The notes: generated by a model from the sequence alone, not told the origin. 9,538 bases of DNA from Bacillota bacterium (GCA_021820805.1 JAKADF010000084.1:1-9538), one strand, 5' to 3'; shown: positions 1 to 6,116, counted from the first letter of the stretch. Translations and numbers: made by a program.

Positions 1-363
1 CAGCTTCGAGTCCTGTCATGCCAAACAAGGTTGTATAGCATGAGATCATAGCATTTTGTGAACCGTGTGGTCGTTGCAAGACACGATTACACTAATCGAC
101 AGCCACTTGTTTCCTGACACAAAATTCAGGAAGGAAGTGGTTTTTTTGTTAATTAAATTTGCCATCAAAGAAAAGAAGATGAGGCCATCATGGATAACAA
201 ATAAATCTAGCTGCACAGGGCTGGAAGACAGTAGAAGACTAACGGAAAGAAATACTAGCATGAGGGTTGGTGTGAGCTTCAAGATTTCAGTCTTAATTTA
301 GTGGAGATACAGCAATTATCAATGTAAACTACAACATGATAAGGATGGACGATGCTTCAATCT
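1..363. other. Mostly non-coding left flank
   Basis: No convincing gene was found here apart from the terminator at 103-147. All three + strand frames are open from the window edge and stop within the first 51 bases, so the C-terminal end of a + strand gene could lie here, but its frame cannot be chosen. Two opposed 78-codon reading frames (46-282 minus, 65-301 plus) cross the terminator, have TTG and GTG starts with no SD, and are treated as chance. A hairpin-capable inverted repeat, TTATCA-a-TGT / ACATGATAA (316-342), lies just past the stop of the small minus-strand gene. It has no T-run in either direction, so it is not called a terminator. Confidence 0.5.
103..147 (+). terminator. Rho-independent terminator of an upstream + strand gene
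   Basis: The outer stem is CCACTT (103-108) with AAGTGG (135-140). The inner stem is TTCCTG (111-116) with CAGGAA (127-132). They are separated by a GT/GG step (one G-G mismatch, one possible G-U pair), and the loop is 10 nt. Seven T residues follow directly at 141-147. The T-run is only on the + strand side, so this ends transcription coming from the left, presumably from a gene outside the window. Confidence 0.85.
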
Positions 364-486
364 CTAAACTCCAACTGCTGAAAGAAGCATACCAAGTGCC
401 ATGAGTACCCCGAAGCATAACACAACAATGCTAGTCCATTTTCTCGTTCTCCGTTTTTTCTCTCTTACACGGTTTCGCTTTTTCAC
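364..486 (-). CDS. 40-aa basic single-span membrane micro-protein
   Basis: This short gene starts at GTG (486-484), ends at TAG (366-364) and encodes 40 residues. It has a textbook SD, AAAGGAG at 501-495, 8 nt before the GTG. Residues 2-16 are extremely basic (MKKRNRVREKKRRTRKW at the N terminus) and residues 18-40 form one hydrophobic segment (TSIVVLCFGVLMALGMLLSAVGV is the membrane part). By the positive-inside rule the N terminus should be cytoplasmic. The plan of a charged head plus one C-terminal helix resembles small Firmicute membrane proteins such as the stressosome anchor Prli42 or the DUF4044 proteins, but no homology is claimed. AT-rich -10-like sequence (TATTAT, TATAAC) lies upstream on the same strand at 510-518. 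It is divergent from the diguanylate cyclase gene. The strong SD plus the clean charge/hydrophobicity split make it likely real. Confidence 0.72.
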   Translation of the reverse strand: MKKRNRVREKKRRTRKWTSIVVLCFGVLMALGMLLSAVGV

Positions 487-770
487 ACCCTCGTCTCCTT
501 TATTCCAAGGTTATAATACGTGGAGTAACTACTTCAGGATACCACACTATACTTAATCTACTACTGAAACACACCCTTTGAACTCAGCGGTGACACTGTC
601 TCCCGTGACAATCTTCTTGAAACGTCTGATTGATCCGATTATGCGACATAATCACGATAACGAATTGCATAACAAATTTCCATGTCTTGTTCTATTTTCC
701 ATGAGATGATAACTTATATTTTAGAAGACAATGCAGCTATTTGGACGTGTTTCTTAGTGGAGGAGACGCC
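487..770. other. Intergenic region between the micro-protein and the GGDEF gene
   Basis: No gene is supported here. Short frames on both strands lack an SD or a usable start codon. The stretch must carry the divergent promoters of the two flanking genes. TATAAT occurs at 512-517 and TATATT at 715-720, but neither has a good -35 partner at 16-18 nt. The clearest structure is the palindrome at 637-653, listed separately. Confidence 0.5.
637..653. promoter_or_regulatory. Perfect palindrome, candidate operator
   Basis: GATTATG-CGA-CATAATC has 7-bp perfect arms around a 3-bp centre and lies 118 bp before the diguanylate cyclase start. Dyads of this size are typical of dimeric repressor sites. It does not match the Fur/PerR, CodY, LexA or Spo0A box patterns known to me, and no protein is assigned. 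Confidence 0.4.
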
Positions 771-1715
771 ATGCTAAATGGGCTCAAAGAATTAATTGAA
801 CAATCAAGAAACTGGGCTTCTGTTGACAGAGGAAGGACACTTTTTGTACGAGTAGCCCAAGTACTGCAGGAGATTTTTGGTATAGAGTCAGGCATGATCG
901 TCTACCAAAAACAATTTACTCCAGATGAGAAAGACTCGGGCGCCCGAATTTATGAGCCTTGGGGGCTTGCTTATTCCGAGACTCAGTTAACACAGTTTAT
1001 ATCTGACGGCGCATGGTTCAAAGGAGAACCATACTTAATCTCTGAACGCTGGCAACACGTTAGTGAGGGTCCGCCTGTTTGGCGGAGAATATGGTCTGAG
1101 GCAAATATAAAATATGTAGGGGCTTGGCCAATTATCGCTAAAAAGGGAATCATTGGAGCTATTGTTCTCGGGCGTAAGACAACTCCAGATGAGAATGATG
1201 CAGATATTATGTCGGCATGTGCAACCTATGTCTCACTAATACTCGAAATGCTGAGGCTTCGGAGAATTGCAGAACATGCGAGCCTTTATGATCCACTAAC
1301 AAATATTCTTAATCGTAGAGGGTTTACTGAAAAACTCACCGATTTATCTAATGAAAGCAAAATGCATCTTATCATAGGTATAGTCGATATTAACGATTTT
1401 AAGGAAATAAATGATAATCAGGGGCATGCTGCAGGAGATTTTATCTTGAGCGATGTGGCAGAAGTTATTAAAAATAACATAATTCATCACGGTATTTGTG
1501 CCCGCTTTGGCGGTGATGAATTTGTTTTCGTCTTCGAAACGGAAAATCCAAATGTGGAAGAAAACACATCCTACGTTGCATCTTGGTTTACGAATAAAGA
1601 TTATTCAGTCAGCATCGGATGTTCCATACTTGGCATTGACGGACACGATTGGGGTTCTTGCCTTCATGTCGCTGACAAGCGGATGTACGAAGGAAAGACA
1701 TCTATTTTGAAATAA
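771..1715 (+). CDS. Diguanylate cyclase with N-terminal GAF-like sensor domain
   Basis: The product (314 aa from ATG 771) is predicted to make c-di-GMP from two GTP in the cytoplasm; no membrane segment or signal peptide is seen. Residues ~15-160 look like a GAF fold, ending in the typical strand pair around VGAWPIIAKKGIIGAIVLGR. A short helix (~150-172) links to the GGDEF domain (~172-314). The domain entry is DPLTNILNRRGF (174-185), the metal and GTP residues sit in DINDFKEINDNQGHAAGD (206-223), and the signature GGDEF is at 247-251, so catalysis should be intact. The usual inhibitory I-site RxxD before ARFGGDEF reads IHHG, so feedback by c-di-GMP at that site is not expected. I chose ATG 771 because GGAGGAG (759-765) sits 5 nt before it; a TTG at 741 in the same frame has no good SD. 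The domain tail after ADKRMYEGK is short. Confidence 0.92.
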   Translation: MLNGLKELIEQSRNWASVDRGRTLFVRVAQVLQEIFGIESGMIVYQKQFTPDEKDSGARIYEPWGLAYSETQLTQFISDGAWFKGEPYLISERWQHVSEGPPVWRRIWSEANIKYVGAWPIIAKKGIIGAIVLGRKTTPDENDADIMSACATYVSLILEMLRLRRIAEHASLYDPLTNILNRRGFTEKLTDLSNESKMHLIIGIVDINDFKEINDNQGHAAGDFILSDVAEVIKNNIIHHGICARFGGDEFVFVFETENPNVEENTSYVASWFTNKDYSVSIGCSILGIDGHDWGSCLHVADKRMYEGKTSILK

Positions 1716-1741
1716 CAAAAAATGTGTGTTCACCCTAACTA

Positions 1742-1804
1742 CTTGTCCAATCACCTCCTTACGGACAACATAAACTATCAGTAACTAAAGGAGGTGACGA
1801 CAAG
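1742..1804 (+). promoter_or_regulatory. SD-sequestering hairpin with anti-SD mimic
   Basis: The arm 1742-1747 (CTTGTC) pairs with 1799-1804 (GACAAG), and 1751-1760 (TCACCTCCTT) pairs perfectly with 1788-1797 (AAGGAGGTGA), which is the SD of the next gene. A 3x1 internal loop separates the two stems, giving 16 bp in all with a 27-nt loop; the stem ends flush against the ATG at 1805. The 5' arm ATCACCTCCTT (1750-1760) equals the conserved 3' end of Firmicute 16S rRNA, so the leader carries its own anti-SD. No T-run follows, so it is not a terminator. Any transcript that includes the 5' arm should be poorly translated. The loop holds CATAAACTA (1769-1777), which fits the sigma-K -10 pattern CATAnnnTA, but no -35 is found at the usual spacing. 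Confidence 0.75.
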
Positions 1805-2089
1805 ATGCCCGTAACAAATGTTGTTACTATTACACAAGACCTTTCTGCAAATCAACTAGCAACTGTTTTGATGAAGTATGTCGGCAGAAGAATTACGCTA
1901 TTTACCGATGATGGAAATGAAATCACCGGGAGGATTGCTACAGCTCACAAAGGATACATTCGTCTAAGGCATGCCACCGTTACAAAGAATGGTGTTGTTT
2001 TGTTAAACAGAGTATCCTTACGCGTGGCAATTTCTAAGATTGATTCATTCAGTATTCAACACCATCATCATCACCACCACTGTATGTAA
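1805..2089 (+). CDS. Small LSm/DUF2642-like barrel protein with natural His7 tail
   Basis: The product is 94 aa, cytoplasmic, with no signal or membrane segment. Residues ~17-84 alternate short beta strands and turns (LMKYVGRRITLFTDDGNEITG, then GYIRLRHATV, then VVLLNRVSLRVAISKIDSFSI). This resembles the small Sm-like barrel of DUF2642-type proteins found in spore formers, some of them coat-associated. The resemblance is by pattern only and function is unknown. Residues 86-92 are seven consecutive histidines, followed by Cys-Met, a plausible native metal-binding tail. The start is set by a very strong SD (AAAGGAGGTGA, 1787-1797) 7 nt before ATG, which is locked in the hairpin at 1742-1804. 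It lies 89 bp after the diguanylate cyclase gene, so read-through from that gene is possible, and it ends at a terminator. Confidence 0.82.
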   Translation: MPVTNVVTITQDLSANQLATVLMKYVGRRITLFTDDGNEITGRIATAHKGYIRLRHATVTKNGVVLLNRVSLRVAISKIDSFSIQHHHHHHHCM

Positions 2090-2094
2090 TCACT

Positions 2095-2571
2095 TCATGG
2101 CGCTTTTAGCGCCTTTTTTTTGATTTTACTTGATAAGAAAACAGCACAGTTAACAACAATAAGAATAATCGGGATAAGACAAGCCAAAAGAAACGTGCTC
2201 GACATATTCCATATTTTTTGAGCTGGAATAAGCTCTAATATTGGAATAAATGGATGCATCCAAAGCTCCAATATCCCATTTGCCCATTCATTATTCTCAC
2301 CCATTAACTTTGCAATCAGTGCCGCTCCTGATGAAACAATTGCAGGTATAAAGTACAATGTAAGAAGGGCGAGTTGGCTACGTAAACGACCAACATTCCC
2401 ACTCGAACGGGACGTTGTAAAGAAAACACCGTAGATCCAAATGATTATAATCGCTCTGAGAATCCGCTCATGGCCCACCCAAATAAGAGAAACTATAATC
2501 AAAATGAGATACAAATTAAGCAGAAACTGTAGTGAGTTATGTTCTATTTCTCGTCTCATATTATTTGGCAT
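2095..2571 (-). CDS. Four-span integral membrane protein, unknown function
   Basis: I do not recognise this 158-aa protein. Predicted membrane segments are ~15-32, ~37-52, ~67-88 and ~124-147, with a semi-hydrophobic stretch at ~101-116 rich in Pro and Trp. The C-terminal tail SSKIKKKALKAP is basic and probably cytoplasmic. The gene overlaps the end of the upstream papain-fold hydrolase gene by 11 bp, so the two are likely co-transcribed and translationally coupled. Neither ATG 2571 nor the in-frame ATG 2559, just beyond the upstream stop, has a clear SD, so the start could be either. The 3' end is unusual because the last codons coincide with the terminator of the opposite-strand gene. A role alongside the hydrolase, as membrane partner or immunity-like factor, is only a guess from position. 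Confidence 0.78.
   Translation of the reverse strand: MPNNMRREIEHNSLQFLLNLYLILIIVSLIWVGHERILRAIIIIWIYGVFFTTSRSSGNVGRLRSQLALLTLYFIPAIVSSGAALIAKLMGENNEWANGILELWMHPFIPILELIPAQKIWNMSSTFLLACLIPIILIVVNCAVFLSSKIKKKALKAP
2099..2121 (+). terminator. Rho-independent terminator of the His-tailed protein gene
   Basis: GGCGCT (2099-2104), loop TTT, AGCGCC (2108-2113), then eight T residues (2114-2121). It lies 10 nt after the stop at 2089. The same bases encode the C-terminal residues (about KKALKAP) of the convergent membrane protein on the - strand. In that direction the hairpin is not followed by T residues, so it works one way only. Confidence 0.9.
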
Positions 2572-3190
2572 CCCAACTGACTATCATATGTAATTTTCTA
2601 CTGTCTGCGATATCATCTGGTAAAATCCACGATTTTAGTGTGTTAATATCAATCCCATTTGCCTTATAAACTTGCCAAATTAACTTGCTGCAATATTCAC
2701 TTTGCCTGTCTGTAAGAGAACTAAACGGATCGTAGGGTTTCCCTGCTTTATATATTGCACTTTTTGCGATCTGCTGACCGATGACATCTGAAACACCTCC
2801 TCTAAAAATGGCTACTCTGTCGTATTCACGATATTTTTTCACATGAACAATTTGTGTCCCATTTGCGAAATCCTCCGAATCAACTGCTTGGTTGTTACCT
2901 ATATAAATGGCAGAATGTGTCCAATAGCCATACCCACTGCCTTCGTTGTGGCAGAGAATGATATCTCCCGGCTCTGCATTTCCTGAAAAATCAACAGAGT
3001 TCGAATGCTTTATATGCTGACCGTCTAAATGTCCATGCAAGACTGCCCTTGAAACTGTATGTAAGAACAACAAATTAGGATGCTTATTAAGAAGCTTCGG
3101 TGGACTAAACAGCAGCAGTAAAAAGACGATCATTACTGAAAGCACCATGGAGCTTTGTGCAACAGCCAAGCCCTTTGTCGTATATATCAA
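2561..3190 (-). CDS. Membrane-anchored YycO/YiiX-like permuted papain-fold (NlpC/P60-type) hydrolase
   Basis: The 209-aa product has one N-terminal hydrophobic segment (~13-29), which should tether or export it, and an extracytoplasmic domain. The domain order is that of circularly permuted NlpC/P60 enzymes. A GDI strand (75-77) starts the fold, His92 in the motif WTHSAIYIG comes first, and Cys167 in EYCSKLIW comes later, followed by WQVYKANGIDI. Family members cleave amide bonds in wall peptides or acyl-amino compounds; the substrate here is unknown. The TTG start (3190-3188) is uncertain. AAAGGA directly abuts it with no spacer, and a better SD upstream serves a five-codon mini-ORF whose stop overlaps the TTG. 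TTG at codon 8 and ATG at codons 15 and 20 are alternatives. It is divergent from the GH18 gene (129 bp between) and overlaps the membrane protein gene downstream. Confidence 0.8.
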   Translation of the reverse strand: MIYTTKGLAVAQSSMVLSVMIVFLLLLFSPPKLLNKHPNLLFLHTVSRAVLHGHLDGQHIKHSNSVDFSGNAEPGDIILCHNEGSGYGYWTHSAIYIGNNQAVDSEDFANGTQIVHVKKYREYDRVAIFRGGVSDVIGQQIAKSAIYKAGKPYDPFSSLTDRQSEYCSKLIWQVYKANGIDINTLKSWILPDDIADSRKLHMIVSWDAK

Positions 3191-3256
3191 TCCTTTAAAT
3201 ACATTTTATTTTCACCTTTATAATTCCAATTCCACCATGATTTTTGCGTCCTCCTC
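3187..3256 (-). promoter_or_regulatory. Leader with two tandem mini-ORFs before the hydrolase gene
   Basis: Read on the - strand, GAGGAGGA (3256-3249) precedes ATG 3238 by 10 nt and a six-codon frame MVELEL ends at TAA 3220-3218. A second SD, AAAGGTGA (3219-3212), overlaps that stop and lies 7 nt before ATG 3204, which opens a five-codon frame MYLKD ending at TGA 3189-3187. That TGA overlaps by two bases the TTG start of the hydrolase gene. The chain would suit translational coupling or reinitiation. It may also mean that the annotated start is wrong. Confidence 0.4.
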
Positions 3257-3319
3257 GATGGAACATCTTGATAAGATAGAAACAATTAGAGACTTTACGA
3301 GTCATTAAGGAGATAACAC

Positions 3320-4768
3320 TTGAAGAAATTTATACCAACTCTTATAACAATTTGCATAGCTTGTTCATCGTTTGCGATACCTTTAACCGCAAATGCATGC
3401 ATAGGCTCCAGCCAATTGCAAAAGTCAATTTATTTAAATGGTCAATTGTTAAGTAAACCGTATGGCGCTGTATACAATAACACAACATATATGCCGATTT
3501 GGTATGTTATGCAGGCTCTCAATCAGCTTGGCATGACCAATACGTGGGACGGAACCACTTGGAATATTACAACTGCTTCAAGTCAGACTCCTGATTTGAC
3601 AAATATCAATACCACAACCGGATCAAAATCTATTGTCCTCAACGGCACTCTCATTCAGAGAATCAACAGCCGTACATATACTGACCCTTCTTCAGGACAT
3701 GTAACTACGTACATGCCAATTTGGTATGTAGAGCAAATCCTAAATCGTGTTATGGTCAATTCAGCGTGGAACGGCTCTGCATGGTCACTCGCTGCATATT
3801 CAAATTCTAGTCCATCGCCAGCAACGAAAAACGGGAAAATTGTACTTGGGTGGACAAACAGTATTGATTCCATGGACAAAGCGAAAACATATTCGGGAAT
3901 TTTGAGCGGAATTGGAAGTGTAAGTTTTACGGTTGCACCTGATACAACCATTTCCGGGTCGCCGCCAACCAGCTATTTGCAAGATTTAATGTCAGACGGA
4001 CTCCAAACGTATGCAACGGTCCAAAACTTTGATGAAAATGGGTTTGATGGAAAGGAAATAGCGAGCATACTTGCATCACCTTCTCAGTCATCATCTCTAA
4101 TTCAAAATTTAGTTGCTGCTGTTGTAACGAACGGATTTGTAGGGCTTGATCTCGACATGGAGATGCTCCCGCCCAGTTCTAGGAGTGCATTCTCATCATT
4201 TGTCAGTAAGTTAGGTGCAGAACTAAAATCACAAGGCAAGCTGCTGAATGTGGATGTACCAGCTGAGACCGGGCCAACTGCAGAGTCTTGGGATGGAGCT
4301 TACGACTACAGCGCCATCTCACAGTCGGCTGACACAGTGACTCTTATGGCGTATGACTACACATGGATTAATAATCCGCCAGGAGCGATTGCTCCCTTAT
4401 GGTGGGATAAAAAGGTACTCGACTATGCAGCAACAGTCATACCAAAAAACAAGACGATTCTTGGCATTGGAGCGTATGGTTACGACTGGGGGACATCCGG
4501 AAACGCAAGAGGTTTGTCTCTATCCACAATCGATTCTCTACTTACATTACCGTCAGCAGAACAAAACTTTAACGCGGTTGCCGATTCACCATACTTAACT
4601 TATACAGCCTTAGACGGCACTGCGCATACTGTATACTACGAAAATGAGCAAAGTTTAACAGACAAACTAGACTTAGCGAAAAACGACAATATTGCGGGCA
4701 TTGCAGTCTGGTCTGTTAGTCTTACAGATCAGCAGTTTTGGAACGTGGTGCAGTCATACGAATCATAA
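3320..4768 (+). CDS. Secreted GH18 glycosidase (SleL/YaaH-like) with two copper-amine-oxidase-N-like repeats
   Basis: The product is 482 aa with a signal peptide; predicted cleavage is after TANA (~26). Two repeats resembling copper amine oxidase N-terminal-like domains lie at ~35-85 and ~103-160. Each has a short YLNG/VLNG strand and the shared YMPIWYV motif, and ends in W(D/N)GxxW. They probably act in wall or surface binding. The GH18 barrel covers ~172-480. The catalytic motif GLDLDME at 275-281 keeps DxDxE with Glu281 as acid, MAYDY lies at 343-347, ILGIGAYGYDW at 380-390, and the barrel-closing AVWSV at 462-466. The PGAIAPLWW...VLDYA stretch matches spore cortex N-acetylglucosaminidases of the SleL/YaaH group, but LysM domains are absent. 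The likely reaction is hydrolysis of beta-1,4 bonds in peptidoglycan or chitin-like glycans outside the cell. The TTG start is supported by TAAGGAGA (3306-3313), 6 nt upstream. The 3' end overlaps the convergent MFS gene by 47 bp. Confidence 0.9.
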   Translation: MKKFIPTLITICIACSSFAIPLTANACIGSSQLQKSIYLNGQLLSKPYGAVYNNTTYMPIWYVMQALNQLGMTNTWDGTTWNITTASSQTPDLTNINTTTGSKSIVLNGTLIQRINSRTYTDPSSGHVTTYMPIWYVEQILNRVMVNSAWNGSAWSLAAYSNSSPSPATKNGKIVLGWTNSIDSMDKAKTYSGILSGIGSVSFTVAPDTTISGSPPTSYLQDLMSDGLQTYATVQNFDENGFDGKEIASILASPSQSSSLIQNLVAAVVTNGFVGLDLDMEMLPPSSRSAFSSFVSKLGAELKSQGKLLNVDVPAETGPTAESWDGAYDYSAISQSADTVTLMAYDYTWINNPPGAIAPLWWDKKVLDYAATVIPKNKTILGIGAYGYDWGTSGNARGLSLSTIDSLLTLPSAEQNFNAVADSPYLTYTALDGTAHTVYYENEQSLTDKLDLAKNDNIAGIAVWSVSLTDQQFWNVVQSYES

Positions 4769-5960
4769 TTCGTTTTCGGGCATTGCCAGATAATCTGTAA
4801 AACGGTACGCCAAGGGCTACAACCAAAGCAGCAATCAGAAAAAGCGTAGTTCCCCCAAACTTTGATAAAATAAAACCTCCTAACCACGGGCCAATAAAAA
4901 ATCCAAAGGATGTCATGGACGATGCACCAAAATATGCACCGCGCAGTGCGTCGTCCGCAAGATCCGAAATGTACTTGTTGTTTTGTGGAAAGACAATAAT
5001 TTCACCAAGAGTAAGTACAAACATACTGATAAAATACATCCACGGAGTAGTGGAAAATGCAATCATCATATATCCAATTGCAAAAATCGATTGTCCAACC
5101 ATCATAGCCGAAACTGTACTAAAGCGTTTAACCACCCTCGTAATCGGCAATTGCAAAATCACAACTTCAATCGCGTTTGAAGCTAGAACAAATCCAAACA
5201 ACTTCGCAGTTAAACCTTGGCCCATCGTGCGAACCATGTCCTGTGGGAGATTGGTTTCAATTTGACAATAACCAAGGCTTGACGCAAAACCTGCTGCTAA
5301 AAATAGCAACAGCGCCTTATCCATCATCACTACTTTCGCTGCCTCTTTAAATTGGAACCCTTCTTTGGTATTTTGCGTTCCTTTCTCATTTGGAAATACA
5401 AATAAAATAATAAAGAAATACACTGCGGACGTAAGTGCAGCAAGATAAAACGTCCATCCTGTAGCTACTGTCCCAAAGTATCCTCCCAAAATCGGACCGA
5501 TGGCTGCACCTACGTTAATTGCCCAATAACGAAGGGCAAATACATCCCCACGCCTTTCTTTTGAGGTAACATCAGCTAAAAGCGCAGATGAAGCCGGTTG
5601 AAATAAGGATTGTGACAATCCTGACAAAACACTTAGAACAAGAAAAAAGGCCACAGACCGCGCATGTGCATAACCGACCATATCGAGTATCGTAAAACCG
5701 ACTGCAACCAACATCATCTGCTTCCTGCCAAACTTATCCGACAGGGAACCCCCCGCCAAACTAAGCACCATAGATGTAATCGCAGAGCAGCCAATAACGA
5801 GACCAATAGTACTCGGGGATGCCTTGGTATGCGCAGCCATGTAAAGTGCCATAAATGGCATAACCATAAAATTTGTCACTGTAGTCAGCATGGTGCCGCC
5901 AATAACCCACCATACAACAGAATGATAAGAACGAAACAATTGAGTTAATCGTGATGGCAT
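4722..5960 (-). CDS. MFS drug-efflux-type transporter (DHA1-like)
   Basis: The 412-aa protein has about 12 membrane helices, the usual MFS length. Motif A is GGSLSDKFGRK (70-80) in the loop between helices 2 and 3. An antiporter-type motif C, AINVGAAIGPILGG, is at 147-160. A longer loop around residues ~187-210 (NEKGTQNTKEGFQFKEAAK) separates the two halves. These features point to proton-coupled export of a small molecule in the DHA1 multidrug group (MdtH/YttB-like); the substrate cannot be told. ATG 5960 has a good SD, GGAGGA (5972-5967), 6 nt upstream. It is divergent from the L,D-transpeptidase gene (145 bp between). Its last ~16 codons are antisense to the end of the GH18 gene, and no terminator is visible at this junction. 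Confidence 0.92.
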   Translation of the reverse strand: MPSRLTQLFRSYHSVVWWVIGGTMLTTVTNFMVMPFMALYMAAHTKASPSTIGLVIGCSAITSMVLSLAGGSLSDKFGRKQMMLVAVGFTILDMVGYAHARSVAFFLVLSVLSGLSQSLFQPASSALLADVTSKERRGDVFALRYWAINVGAAIGPILGGYFGTVATGWTFYLAALTSAVYFFIILFVFPNEKGTQNTKEGFQFKEAAKVVMMDKALLLFLAAGFASSLGYCQIETNLPQDMVRTMGQGLTAKLFGFVLASNAIEVVILQLPITRVVKRFSTVSAMMVGQSIFAIGYMMIAFSTTPWMYFISMFVLTLGEIIVFPQNNKYISDLADDALRGAYFGASSMTSFGFFIGPWLGGFILSKFGGTTLFLIAALVVALGVPFYRLSGNARKRIMIRMTAPRSKTADL

Positions 5961-6058
5961 GCGTTTTCCTCCGGCTGAATTTGCAACTCTTTTATGCTAC
6001 AACACAATCCAAAAATTTGCATGAAATTATTACCGTCATACGGACCTTCTCTCCTGAA

Positions 6059-6094
6059 TACGATGTAACGCTCTACGATAACGCATCATACGAG
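6059..6094 (+). repeat. Three TACGA direct repeats with exact 15-bp period
   Basis: TACGAT (6059-6064), TACGAT (6074-6079) and TACGAG (6089-6094) begin exactly 15 bp apart. The first two are part of longer similar units, TACGATGTAACGC and TACGATAACGC. The array ends at the SD of the L,D-transpeptidase gene. It may be a regulator-binding array or chance in a short intergenic stretch. Confidence 0.4.
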
Positions 6095-6101
6095 AAGGTG
6101 C

Positions 6102-6116
6102 ACAATTGCAAATTGT
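6102..6116. repeat. Palindrome over the L,D-transpeptidase start codon
   Basis: ACAATT-GCA-AATTGT has 6-bp perfect arms with a 3-bp centre and covers the TTG start (6106-6108). It could be an operator or a small translation-blocking stem, but AT-rich dyads of this size occur by chance. Confidence 0.3.

Noticed and set aside
46..282. 78-codon - strand frame with a signal-peptide-like start
   Set aside because: It has a TTG start without an SD, runs antisense through a clear terminator (103-147), and its hydrophobic start is the only gene-like feature.
65..301. 78-codon + strand frame
   Set aside because: It begins just before and reads straight through the terminator hairpin and T-run, with no SD at the GTG; the inner ATG at 179 also lacks a real SD.
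316..342. Hairpin after the micro-protein gene as its terminator
   Set aside because: The stem is AT-rich and bulged, and no T-run follows on either strand.
580..670. Possible riboswitch, such as a c-di-GMP aptamer, upstream of the diguanylate cyclase
   Set aside because: No conserved aptamer core or long paired architecture is visible; only a palindrome and short repeats of GTGAC are present.
741..770. TTG start ten codons upstream for the diguanylate cyclase
   Set aside because: It has no good SD, while ATG 771 has GGAGGAG at 5 nt; the extra residues also include the SD bases themselves.
1498..1710. 70-codon + strand frame inside the GGDEF domain
   Set aside because: It is an out-of-frame shadow of the conserved GGDEF coding sequence.
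2059..2080. CAC/CAT run as a microsatellite or cloning-tag artefact
   Set aside because: The codons are mixed CAC and CAT, followed by Cys-Met and a native terminator, in a native-looking operon; a vector tag would normally end in a stop and vector sequence.
3655..3982. Antisense frames inside the GH18 gene
   Set aside because: They are shadows of a well-supported coding region and have no SD or domain signal.
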